From NCBI GenBank assembly GCA_904063045.1, contig CAJFCJ010000006.1, positions 1,527,601 to 1,591,600 on the forward strand: a stretch of DNA of 64,000 nt. The letters are read 5' to 3'. The stretch comes from Dimorphilus gyrociliatus (Eukaryota; Annelida; Polychaeta; Dinophilidae). Position numbers and translations under genes: made by a program. The notes under the pieces were generated by a model. That model was not told where the DNA came from. It saw nothing but the letters and a program-made list of their open reading frames with translations, and did no database searches. This document shows, piece after piece, positions 51,517-63,241 of the stretch (position 1 is the first letter of the stretch; each line of letters begins with the position of its first letter).

Positions 51517-54500
51517 ATGCTCGAACACCAAATATCTTATCGCAATCATGTTTACAGGCTTAAGTCGGCTGGACAAGTTCCCCAAGTAAACAGAGGTAAA
51601 AACAATTTTTTAAGTTCTGTCTCTTTAATATTACATAAGTGTAAAATATGTAAATAGGACCAGAGAAGCCAACAAACGTTCACACGAGCCAACAGGCAAA
51701 CTACAACATTTCAGTAAGTTATATTTTTATTTGATTTTATTTGTTTTGCATTTAAATGATGACTTAGTTATCCCTGTCCGATTTTAAATTCACTATGAGG
51801 TAACAATTACGTACTGAGCAGTTATATCATATAAAATTGCTATCATTTGGAAATATTTCGATTTACATGGTAATTTTCTTTACAGTTTGGCACCAACTCC
51901 AATCCAAGTCAGATTCAACCGTCAGTTAGTGGCTCATCACAAGTAGAAGGCGGGGGGTCGGTTGGCGGCCAAGTAGGGCAACCCTACAGTATGCAAATGT
52001 ACTCCGGTGCTGCTCCTCCTCCACGATCGAACCATCCTATTCCTCAAGTAAGTTCCTTCTCTTTATTTAGAGTAAAACACGCTTCATTAATTTGCGAAGT
52101 GTGAGTGTGGTGATTGTTCACTGAGAGTTTGACAATTTGCATCAGGTGTTGCCGTCTATAAAATCTTGGGTGAGACTTCAAATTTTTTCACTTATCCCGT
52201 AGATGCTTTCGTTCGCTTAGTTTTGTCGTTGTTTACAATTCTGTTTAAAAAATAATAATGTATGAATATCTTAGGATTGTTCGAATGAAAAACTTACAAA
52301 TCGCTTACTTAGTTTATAAAAAACTGCAATTTTTTTGTCACTAAGTAAATCAAATTTTGTCATAAAATGTTAGCTAGACAAATTAACAATAATTTACTTT
52401 TCAGAGGTTCGTTAATCCAAATGCTGGTTCAGGGAGTGGAGGAAATCGGGGACAGCGTCAGCCAGCTCAAACGTACCCTCCTCCTCAGCAGCAACAGCAG
52501 CCTGGTTTTATGGTACCTTCACCTTTTATTCAACCAGCACAGATATTTATCCCACAACAAGCGACTTATATCCAAAATACACATCGTATGCATAACCCAA
52601 ATCAGCAGCCCCAACAATATATTCAGCAGCAAGTACAGTATCCTCAAAATTACGTTAGCAGTAATTCCCAACCGCAGCAATTGCCATACATGAATCAGCC
52701 TTATCAGTCCAATTCGTACACTCAACCTAACCAGCAACATCAATCTGTTGTTAGCCATGTAACATCGACGCAACCGCAAAACAATCCCTATCAACAGCCT
52801 GCTCAACATCAAATGCTTGTGCAAAATCCGCCTCAACAACCCCAGCAAAGGGAGAAAAAAATAATACGGATAATAGATCCTTCTACTGGAAAAACACTTA
52901 ACGACGAAATTAGAACAAATCGAATGTCTTCGCTTTCTGTCACCTCCACGAATCAAGTGGAAGAAGTCAAAGATCAAACTACTGAAGTTGCTGATGATAC
53001 AAAGAGTAAAGTTTGTCAAGAATTTGCAGCCTTAGTAGCAGCCCGGTGCAAAACCGATCAACCTCAGACAAGTCAAACCGAAGATTCCAAAAGTGAAGAA
53101 TTAGCAAAGAATGAAGAAGAAGCAGAAGAAGAAGTAATAGTAGTTGAAAAACCTGAGGAGCCAAAAGTGGAGGAGAAGCTTGAAGAAACTAAGGAAGCAG
53201 TCACTGTTGAGCCTGAGGAAAAGCCAGATGAAGAAGTAAAACCTGAAGAACAAGAAACAATAGTGGAAGAAAAACCGGAGAAGACAATTGAGGAGAAGTC
53301 ATCCGAAACTGAAGATAAAGATAGTAAGTTTTATTACAGTGTCGTTTGGAAACTTTTCAATGTCTATATTTGAGTTTGTTGCGCTCGTTGACTGTATAGC
53401 GTCGTGTAAAATTCCGATTCCGGCGGCTCAGACACCGTCGGCTAAACAGCATTCAAAGAAAAAGAAGAAAAATGGTAAGTGAATCAGTGAATAAGCCGGA
53501 AGTATAGAATCCTCGCTTCGTTTCCCTCTGCTTCTAAATATGCTTGGGATTTTTTACCTGCAGATATATTTTAGTGCATTTAAAAGTATATGTGTATTTA
53601 TGTATAGGAAGGATAAAAGAATTTAAAAACTTCAAATGTAATATGCGCATGTAATTAAACTACAATTATGTATTTCGAGTAAATTTATCTTTACAGTTTG
53701 TATATATACATATGTATATATGAATATATATAGAGATATTGAATAGGTCAAACATATACCGTACATATGCATGTTTGGCCTATTCGATCACGTGATGTGG
53801 TGGTGATGTAGCAGATGGTGTTTTTAGCCTATGGTGCGGCAGAGTACTCGATATAGCCGAGCGGCTGTTAGAGTCGAAGCTGTCGGCCGATAGACATATT
53901 TTTGTTGGGTTGTGTAGATGTTACTCAGGAGCGATATTATATGATATTAGTCAATCTTATACTACTTACTCGTCCGGTAAATGTGTCATTATAGAAGTTA
54001 AGTTCGAAGTTCCACATTATATTTGCTGATGGATTAGATAGTCATGGCGAGACGTACGTATAATATTTTCTAGGTGGTGTCACGTGATATTACAGAAAAG
54101 TAGGACGTATAAAAATGTGTTCGAACGAATTTTTAACACTTCGCTTTTTTTACCGTTGATATTCTGAGCAAAATTAAATGGCGTCCGACATTGAATTTTT
54201 CTCGTGTGTTTAAAAAGGTTCAAAAGGAAAGAAGGCTCGTAAGAATAAGGAACAGAATAGTCCTACAACGAATACTACCGGTGCTATTGCTGTCGACATT
54301 GAGATAAAACGGGAGGAACGACCTTCGGTAAGTTTCAATAAAAAACATCGTAGTTTCGAATTTCTTTCATTTCACAATGATTATGTACCTAAAGCTTTCT
54401 CCACCAACTTCCGAGATACCAGAAGAAATTAAGGCTTCTAGTTTGGTTGAAAGTAGTCCTGAAATAAACGATACAATTAAGAAAATTGAAGACGAAGTTT

Positions 54501-57500
54501 CTGAGGAAAATGGTGTCACACCATTGTCTGAATCTCCTCAGGTCGTTACGGAAGACGATTCCGAAAGCCAGGAAAAGCCTGTTGACGATGAAACAGAGGA
54601 CACTGATTTGCAAAGAAGCGACAGTGAAGAGCAGTCTACAGACCCGCCATCTTTAAAATATGATTATAAAGAAAATCAATGGAGTCCGTTGAATACTGAA
54701 GGAAAAAAACAGTATGATAGAGAGTTTTTGATGCGTTTACAGTATGATGATCTAAGTAAGAAGAAACCGGACGACTTGCCCAAACTAGACATAATCCTTA
54801 CCCAACCTATATGCAATGATCAATCAAATACATCAACCGGAATGGAAAGACAAGACTTTCTTCCATATTTCCAACAACAGACACTTACTTCTGGGAGAAT
54901 GTCTGGTTCAATGCACAGACAAAAGTCTAGAGATTTCAATAAAAATCGAGTTGAATCTAGAAAGGTAATCCAAATTTCTAGAGAAAAGGAGGTTCAGTTT
55001 GTGAGAACTGCGAACGCTTACAGACCCCACTATCTAGGTGATGGTTCTGATGAAGATAGGCATGATGAGCGGTTATTCAGAAACGTTAGGTCTATGTTGA
55101 ATAAGTTGACACCTCAAAACTTCAACAGTTTAATCAATAAATTTAAGGAGTTGGAAATTAACTCAGAATCTAGGATGGTTGGGGTCATTAAACTGATTTT
55201 TCAAAAGGCTATTGACGAGCCAGCATTTAGTGTAGCTTATGCCAATTTGTGTAAAAGTTTATCTAATATCCTAACGAATACTAAAATGCAATCCAAGGAG
55301 GGTAAAGAGTTTACGTTCAGATCTGGTTTGTTAAACCGCTGTCAAGAACAGTTTGAAAAGAATAGAAATGATGATGAAATTCTTGAGAAAAAGAGGGGTG
55401 AATTGGAACTGGCTGAAAGTCCAGAAAAACGAAAAGAACTCCTTATGGCTTTAGAAGAGCACGAAACTGTTTCGAAGAGGAAATATTTAGGAAATATTCG
55501 GTTTATAGGTGAACTGTTCAAACTAAAAATGCTAACTGAGAATATCATGCACGGATGTCTATTTGAATTGCTCAAATCTCACGATGAGGAAAAATTAGAA
55601 TGTTTATGTAAGTTAATGAAAACAATTGGCAAAGAATGCGATCATAAACAGGCAAAGCCTAGGATGGATCAGTATTTCACTCAAATGCAGAAAATTGTTG
55701 AACAAAAGAAAACCTGCTCTAGAGTTAGGTTTATGTTACAAGATGTTATTGAATTAAGAAAGAATATGTGGGTGCCAAGACGTGACGAAAATGCTCCCAA
55801 GACAATCGCACAAGTTCGTGAAGAAATGGAAAGGGAAGCTCAAGAAAAAGCTGTACATCTGAACGCAGCTGCTAATAACGCCTCTAAGAGGAGGTCTATT
55901 CCCAATATTGTCTCTGGAATGAATAGTAAGTAAATTTAAAAATTGTTACACATTATTTTGAATTTACATTAAATCTTTCAGATCGTCACAGTGCTAGTGG
56001 TCCAAATGTGGGTGATGATTCTGGATGGCATAATGTCCAACACAGATATAACTCACAGAGAGCTAACGAAATGGACCGAAGCAGAATGATGAATATTGCT
56101 TCCCAACATAGTAATAAAATGACTGATGGTAATATTCAATTGGGACCTAGCAAAGCTGGCTGGGGAAGAGGAGCAAGCGGTGGACGCTCTCATAATAGTA
56201 GTCAAGACGACACATCTACAACCTCTGGAGCAAACAAGTTTTCTGTTTTACAGCAACATGATGAATTAAGACCTGCCGCTCATATTAAAGGTGCTAGTCG
56301 ATCGGCTCAACTTCCACCTAGACATCAAAGTAAATTTAGCGGACAATCAAGAGGACTTAATTCCAGACCAAGTGCTGAGCAAGAACGTGGCAAGAGGGAA
56401 GCCTTGGAAATGGCAAGAACAGTGGCAACTCCACCAAGGGGCAATAGCAGAGAATCAAGTAGAAGTAGAAGTGGTCAGCGTGCTCCAATTGATAAGGCCA
56501 CATCAGCCGTATCTGTAGAGGTACCGGAGATGTCTGATGATGAGTTGGAGAGAAGAATTAAGACTTTGGTAGATGAATATATACAAGTACACGACTTAAG
56601 TGATACTAAGGAATATGTTAAGGAAATGTTAAGAGCAAACGTTAAATCCGACTCTATTGTCAATAAGATTCTCCTTAGTGTTTTAGAGCGTTCGACTGAA
56701 GCTCGACGAACTATCGGTGATATGTTAAACACGCTGATGAAGGATACCGAGTGTATTGTAAATGCTCAGTGTTTTACCGCAGCTTTGGAATCAATTTTGG
56801 AATTTGCCGAAGATATGGAAATTGATGTTCCTAAAATATGGGGATACATTGCTGAATTAATTTCTCCTACTGTTGCTTACAAAGCTGTTCAGTTGACAAA
56901 CATTTTTGAAGCCTGTCTGCCAATGCGAAACCAAAATAGTAGTAAAACAGGGGAACTGTTTGCTGCACTATTGCACCAATGTGCCTCTATGATTGGGCCT
57001 AGCGAAGTTTACAATATGTGGCAGAAATCAGACTTAAAATGGGAAGATATTGTTCAGAATGTAGATACATTTATTAATGATAATCAATTGGAGTTTACCA
57101 TTACTGGAGGAAGGAGTAGAAACAGCAGCGAAATGCGACCAGTTAAAGAATTGTCAAATGGCATACGAGGTATTTTTAGATTGAGCAAAGCAGAGGAAAT
57201 GTTTGCTTGGATTGAGGTGTGTACTGATTTTCATATACATAACAAGTTTTTAGGCCAATGTGATGATTCATCCATCTGAGCAATATTTTTTTACACTGAT
57301 ATCAAAATTCCTCGTTTCTGACCACCTGTATACTTTACATAAAATTCTTTTTTTCGTATAAGAATGACTAATTATTTTTTTGTTTGATATAGGATAACGT
57401 TACCGAAGAAGGTGCAAAAAGTGAAGAATTTATAAGGAATTTGGTTTATGGTTTGTGCGAAGTTTGCACAGTTGGTTATGGCGCAAAAGCTCAATTTGAC

Positions 57501-57803
57501 AAAAATAGATACAAAGAAGAATATAAAGCGATACTTCAGAAGTATCTGGACTCTGATAAGGAACGAATGGAAAGATCGGCTCTGCTAGCTGTACAAAAAT
57601 TTTCAAACGACTTAGAACATCCACCTAATTTGTTTGAAACAGTAATGGAACATTTATATGATGACGATTTGATATCTGAGGAGGCTGTACTTGCTTGGGA
57701 TAAGGATGACAATAATGAACCTGGTTTTGGAGTGTGCAGGGCTGGTTCCCAAAGATTCGTTGATTGGTTAAAGAGTCCAAATGACAATGACGAAAGTAGG
57801 TAA
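51517..57803 (+). CDS. EIF4G: Eukaryotic translation initiation factor 4G
   Basis: Nine exons: 51517-51595, 51658-51713, 51886-52047, 52405-53323, 53400-53474, 54218-54327, 54395-55925, 55982-57216 and 57393-57803. All are in frame, giving 1,525 aa (human eIF4G1 about 1,600). The N-terminal third is rich in Gln, Pro and Asn and contains EKKIIRIIDPSTGK, matching the conserved segment before the eIF4E site. An acidic Glu/Lys/Pro repeat region follows. The eIF4E-binding motif YDREFLM (YxxxxL-phi) is at residues about 574-580. The MIF4G domain (about 700-940; MLNKLTPQNFNSLINKF) binds eIF4A. The MA3 domain spans about 1165-1290 (DDELERRIKTLVDEYI), and a W2 domain ends the protein (about 1390-1525; AVLAWDKDD). 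As scaffold of eIF4F it bridges cap, helicase and ribosome. Exon 53400-53474 is phase 1-1 and can be skipped. A possible polyadenylation signal AATAAA lies at 58104-58109. The exact first exon is uncertain. Confidence 0.92.
53475..54217 (+). promoter_or_regulatory. Promoter-like intron segment in eIF4G
   Basis: Two TCACGTGA palindromes (53788-53795 and 54080-54087) flank a GC-richer stretch. A YY1/TISU-like ATGGCG lies at about 54179-54184. The combination repeats the motif set of the SLMAP/DENND6 promoter. The small ORF from that ATG stops after 11 codons (MASDIEFFSCV). Confidence 0.35.
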
Positions 57804-58048
57804 TGGGCAAAATATAATAGGCAATTTTCAATTTTTTACGGCTGCTGTTGGGGAATTAAATTTATAATTTGCTCATATTTGGGTTAAAAGACTATTTTGA
57901 CGCTTTTCGACACTGTGATTGAACTTTGTTGGCGCTGCTGTTTTCTTCGCATAAAACGATTCAAGTAATTTGATTTAGTTAAATGTTACTAAATTAATTC
58001 ATAGTAAACGTATAAACTTATTGCGAGTATTATGAAATCTATATACAG

Positions 58049-58084
<36 letters not shown>

Positions 58085-59681
58085 CACATACATTATAATG
58101 AAAAATAAAACTTATTTATGACAAAAATGTGATGTAAATTAAAGTGATTTTAGGTGGTTGATAAAACCGTAATATCAGATACATTTAAAGCCACACTGCG
58201 TTCTACATTTAGTTTTAGAACGTGATGACCCTTCAAAAGGATGTCAAATACATAGAATTTGTAACCTTTTTATGGATATCTTATCGTTTAGAAGATGTAC
58301 ATACACTCTAGCGTCATTTTGCGAAGTGGCGAGCAATAAAAAATACACCTACCTTTCATATTATACATACGAGTTTGTTTGCATTGTCAATTTATCGAAC
58401 AAATTAGTTCAAGTACCAGAGATAATATCTGACAAATTGACTTGACAGGTAGCTTTGAAATAGTCCAGGCATTCATTGTATCCCGAAATAAATTCTCATA
58501 ATCGATTACAAATATAGCGTTGTAGCATCTAACATTCTACTTCTTGATATATGAGAAACCAATTAAAATTACTCAAGTAAATTGAACTGATTCACCCGGC
58601 CATAAGGAAATTTAAATCCTACAGTTTTATTAAAGTATAAAACAACTACATTATTTAATTTCATTTAATATTTCCTTTGAACTATTGGATTTAAAATAAA
58701 TAGGTCAGCAAAAAATTGTATTATTTTTTGTACGAATGTTAGTCAATTCAGAATTTCGTTTTATATAAGTTATACATTATTTTCTGGATTGTACAGTTAT
58801 TCAAAATATCTTGTCCAAAGGGGCGAAACTATTAAAATAACGCGACATTTCCCAGAAATTCTATGACGTTAACAATTTTCAAAATAGTTGAATCGTTTAA
58901 AAATATACTTCGATTTTTTTCATTAAATAGATAAAAATTCTTAATATACCTATATACTGTACATTTTGTCTGTTTTTATAACATTATGTTTATACTGTAT
59001 ATACAGAATATATATATATATAAATATATATGTTCAAGGTTTCTCCGTGTCACTTCCGTCTACATGAGATTATTTATATTAAGGATATTTTTTATAGAGA
59101 ATAACATATTTTACATATTAGATAAGATTTGAATTCTTAGTTATGTTCCGTGGCAAACAACAATAAAAAACTCATAACGTTATATTCTATTTTATATTGT
59201 AACAAACGCATTTCGTTTTCGAAAGCTGAATCGAAATAATATTGTTATATTAATTTTATAACAATTATAAAGGTCAGAAGTGTGATTAAAGATTAACAAA
59301 CAAATCATTAACATATGTAATAGACGTAAACAGCATTACAGTCTAATAAAATATGTTCTGAATACATGTTTAAATGTTATATCTGATAATTGTGTACGAG
59401 GGATAATTTAAATCTCTTCCCAGTATAACTCTCCCTCTGTGTGTCTGCCTATCTGTCTATATCTCGCCATACTGTATAGATATACTGTATATGCATATAG
59501 GCACTCTAATTTAATCAATACAATTCCAACATCACGTTTTTTTATTATAACTAAACAAAAGATAATACGTTAATTAGTGAAATAATACATATTTTCTAAT
59601 CCTGCTAAACGGGTTAGATTTCTTCATATACAAAAAAAATACAACATTACAAACTGCAAGAAAAACAATGCAACATAATTT
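57804..59681. other. Convergent spacer, eIF4G and ankyrin-SOCS 3' ends
   Basis: A (TA)15 tract lies at 58051-58080. ATACTGTAT-type motifs occur near 58,955-59,000 and 59,468-59,490. No coding exon is visible. Confidence 0.6.
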
Positions 59682-61287
59682 TTAAATATAGTTTGTCAAT
59701 GGTTCGTAAATAATCATTTTCTTCAAAAGTTCTGGAAGAACGAGTTCTTTGACGGATTCTGTCAAAGGACACTTTAGTATCTTCCTTATACTATTCAAAG
59801 TGATATTTCTCAGAGGTCTACAAATAGATGCTTCTCGTAGAAGAATATCTATTATTTCTTTTTTCATTTTCTTCGATCTTTTTATGGCTGCTGTTTCAAA
59901 AGTATCTGCAACATTCAAAAGAAAACAGAAAATATCTGGATCATTTTCCAACTTATGCAATTGATTCAAGAGACCATCAACAGTTTTTGGCTTCAAGTAT
60001 CTTGTGGGAAGAGAAATTTTAACGCTTGCGCCGTATTGAACCAAAGTATGGATAACTTGCAAGTCGTATTCGTTTTGATAAGTAAGATATTCTAAAAGAG
60101 GAGTAAAACTTGGTAAAAAGTATTTATATTTTTTGCCCGAAATTCTTGGATCAGCACCCATACTTAGAAGAGTCTTTATCAATCTGCGAAACTGCAAATG
60201 TGTATATGATGGTTGGGCAACAGCTGATAAGGAACCACACTGTTTTACTTAGCAATTCTCATTTATATAAAAAGCGTAATTAAATGAATAGAGTTGATTT
60301 GTTTTTGTGTTTTAAATGAATAAAGAGTAGAAACAGTTTGGTTCCTAATTGTAAAGGCGTCACTCCTTCAGCGTTAAAAGCGTTTAAGTCCAAATTTTTT
60401 TGTAGTAAAATATCGACAATATCTAACTTTGTTCTCGTTATTGCAAGATCTAAAGCTGTAACATCACTTAAATTAGATTGAATTTTAGCACCTGTTTCCA
60501 GTAATTTCTCCACAAGTTTTGTATTACCACAAATAATAGCACAGTGGAGAGCCGTAAAATTACTTATGCTCTCAACTGCATTAACATTCACCTCTGGTCT
60601 GTTGATGAGTATTTCAACAGCGTCCATACAATTCTCCAAACAAGCTTTTATTCCATAATGAAGAAAAAGAATAAATTAGATGTAGGTCACTCAAAGATAA
60701 AGAACGTCAAGCTATGTATAGTATGATTTACCTTTAATAATCAATGGTTGACCAGATCGATTACAAGTATTAGGGTCTGCTCCATATTCCAAAAGCAATT
60801 GTAAACATTCAGTAAATTTTAATGGAAATCTATGGATTTCTGGAGCTAGAAAGTGAGGAATATTCGGATCAGCTCCATTTTTCAATAGTATCTTAACAAT
60901 TTCAACTCGATTGTTTTGCAATGCCAAATTTAAGGGCGTTGTTAAATACGCAGCACTTTTTAAGAGGTTTGCGTCAGGACCATTAACAAGAGCTCCATTG
61001 CGCAATAATAACTCGGTTATCTCCAAATAACCCTCTTTACACGCTATATGTAAAACAGTAAAGCCTGTGTCGTCTTTAACATTTATATCGGCACCTTTTC
61101 TTAAAAGTAATGATGTCACTTCCAAATTGTTAGCATATACTGCGTAGAATAGCGGAAAGAAACCTTTCGCATTGCGCCTATTTATGGACTCCTTGGATAG
61201 ACTATTAATAACTATTTCTGCTTCTTTAGCATCTCCACTAATCTTAAGATATTCGTTCAAAAGACTAAGATCTTCATCATCGTCCAT
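59682..61287 (-). CDS. Ankyrin-repeat and SOCS-box protein (ASB family)
   Basis: Exons are 60732-61287, about 60364-60644 and about 59682-60239. The first junction is phase 1. The second is uncertain: a GTGACG donor after NAEG keeps frame with an acceptor at 60239 or 60191, but ankyrin-like sequence (VTPLQLG) continues past that donor. At least seven ankyrin repeats are visible, for example PLFYAVYANNLEVTSLLLRK, TVLHIACKEGYLEITELLLR and TALHCAIICGNTKLVEKLL. The C-terminus (CRPLRNITLNSIRKILKC to LPELLKKMIIYEP) has the spacing of a SOCS box, which binds Elongin B/C and Cullin 5. ASB proteins are substrate receptors of such ubiquitin ligases. The substrate is unknown. Confidence 0.82.
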
Positions 61288-61989
61288 TTTCTTTTAAAAG
61301 CTAACAAGAAAATTTTCCCCAAAATATAACTGGTACTGCTTCCGATGTACGCAAATATATATAGGTTGAGCTTAGGCCTATTAAGTTACCATCTAGGGTT
61401 TTTTGCTTACAAACATCACATGCACTCAATCCCGCTTGGTGCATCAAACTCACTCCGTTTGATGGTTTACTCTACAAGTATTATAGATGTCGCTATTGCT
61501 TCATGGAATAATATGTATCCAATAACAGTTTGAGATAAATAGTTTAAAAATCATTCATTCGTATAAGGTAAATAATAGGTTGTACAAATATATATTGAAT
61601 AGTTTAACTTCTATTAATAGGTCTATTACCATATTTTATAATTATTGCTTCCAATTTAATTGAGCACAAAGTTCTTTTCTTTAAAAGAGTAATTAGTATA
61701 TCAACATATCAATTATGATACTAAAGTTTCATACCCAAGTAGGTTTTGTCCTGTTTCTTTAAACAAACAAACAAACAAGCATTATATAAGCTTTTCTAAA
61801 TCCAGACATTTAAGCCTTTTTATCACCTATATTAAGGAGACTAATGTATGATACTTTATATAAATTTATGCCTAATCTTTCAATTGAAAAGTCTATCATT
61901 ATAAAGAATACTCAACTCTATGATATTAGATATATAGTATATACTAATATCTTGGACCTTTCTTCATTTTAGGTCATTGAAATGATTTT
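61288..61989. other. Spacer upstream of the ankyrin-SOCS gene
   Basis: No supported gene. The stretch holds the promoter side of the ankyrin-SOCS gene and is AT-rich, with no recognisable core element. Confidence 0.5.
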
Positions 61990-62992
61990 GGTAAGGATAC
62001 GCCGACTAACGAAGAATTTCTACAAGTACAATGCTACAAGAAACGCTTTTCTCATTTGGCTTATCAAAGTTTTTATGCTCAAATTGTTCGGAAGGAGAGT
62101 AAGCGACCGTAAGTTATTAGTAAATTCAAATACAACTTTCTTCTAGATGGTATTGATTCAACGTCTTTTAATTCTTTGAAGCGCAATCTACCGAAAACTC
62201 TTAACTATCTTCAAACTAAGGCAAATGCCATCTCTATGAAGGGCTTTGTAAAAGTTTTGCTGGGTATACTTTAGGAAATTTAGGTTTAATGTGGTGTGGA
62301 CAGCAGGCAAAAGACTGTTTGAACAAAGAACTAGATTTTTCCACTATAAGATGGGCTTGGGACGATTTTCGAGAAAATCATTATAGGACACTCTTTGCTG
62401 AAGATTGTGTTGGGCTCAGCATGTATTGAAGATTTAAAGGTTTTCGAAATCAACCAATGGATTATTGGATGCTGTCCCTTTCGTACGACCGCCGAGACAA
62501 ACCCGATTAATGAATATGGCCAGAATTATCCAGGATAAAGGACAAATGTTTCAGCTATCTTAGATTGGTTAGCTGAATTTTTTCTATAAAAAGGATAGAT
62601 ACCCTGCTCAAATCCACTAAAACTAACAAAGTCCATAATTCTAGGGGCGGATGATCGTCTTATGGGGATGAATGCTTGACTTTCAATCGTTAATTCTTGG
62701 AAAGGTATCTAAATAATACATTTATTTTTTCAACGGAGATCATAGTCTAAGACACGGAGAGTTTAGAGCAACCTACATCGGAAGAATTGAAAAATATTTA
62801 CCATTTCTCTTGGTAATAGCACCAAGATATTTCATAAAATCCTATCCTCATTTATTAACAATCTTCGATGTTTACCAAGCTCTATATATTAACGACTCGT
62901 CCATTTATATGAATATTATGAAAAATCAGATAGGACAATCTGTTTGTATCGGATATCGAAGGATAGAAATTCGATATAAAATCATTATGTGA
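61990..62992 (+). pseudogene. Decayed DUF229 (sulfatase-like) gene
   Basis: Pieces of one DUF229-type protein occur in the expected order but are broken. EEFLQVQCYKKRF (from about 62008) is followed by an in-frame TAA at 62111. DGIDSTSFNSLKRNLPKTL (62147) and AISMKGFVKV follow, then a frame change with loss of the usual segment. HYRTLFAEDC (about 62375-62409) is followed by an in-frame TGA at 62427 and then RFKGFRNQPMDYW. Further stops follow. Last come GDHSLRHGEF (62735), YIGRIEKYLPFLLVIAPRYF and LLTIFDVYQAL up to TGA at 62992. GDH is the metal-site motif of the family. Several stops and frame shifts make a functional spliced gene unlikely. Confidence 0.6.
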
Positions 62993-63241
62993 CGAGTTAA
63001 GATTATATAAAGTTTACGACGCTTTTATATATTGAAGGAATGAAATTATTGAAAAGATTCATATTGATATTCGGCTGAGAATGGTTCCGGCGAGGAAGAA
63101 AGCGAATATTGGTATGATAGAGGCAACTATTGGATATACTGAAGATACAAAAGTTTTTTCTCTATTGGAACAAATTAATCGAATAGACGCTTTTAAAGAT
63201 TTATCGTATTATGTTGGAAAAAGGATTTTAAACAATATTTG

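Noticed and set aside
52519-53019. 166-codon minus-strand ORF opposite eIF4G
   Set aside because: It is a shadow of the Gln/Pro-rich eIF4G exon; the leucine-rich product follows from complementing CAG/CAA codons.
53835-53900. tRNA-like A box (TAGCCGAGCGGC)
   Set aside because: No B box at the right distance and no cloverleaf could be drawn.
62110-62147. A 38-nt intron with good GTAAGT and TTCTAG ends in the DUF229 copy
   Set aside because: Splicing it out breaks the frame to the DGIDSTS motif, whereas reading through keeps the frame apart from one TAA. It is best seen as decay.
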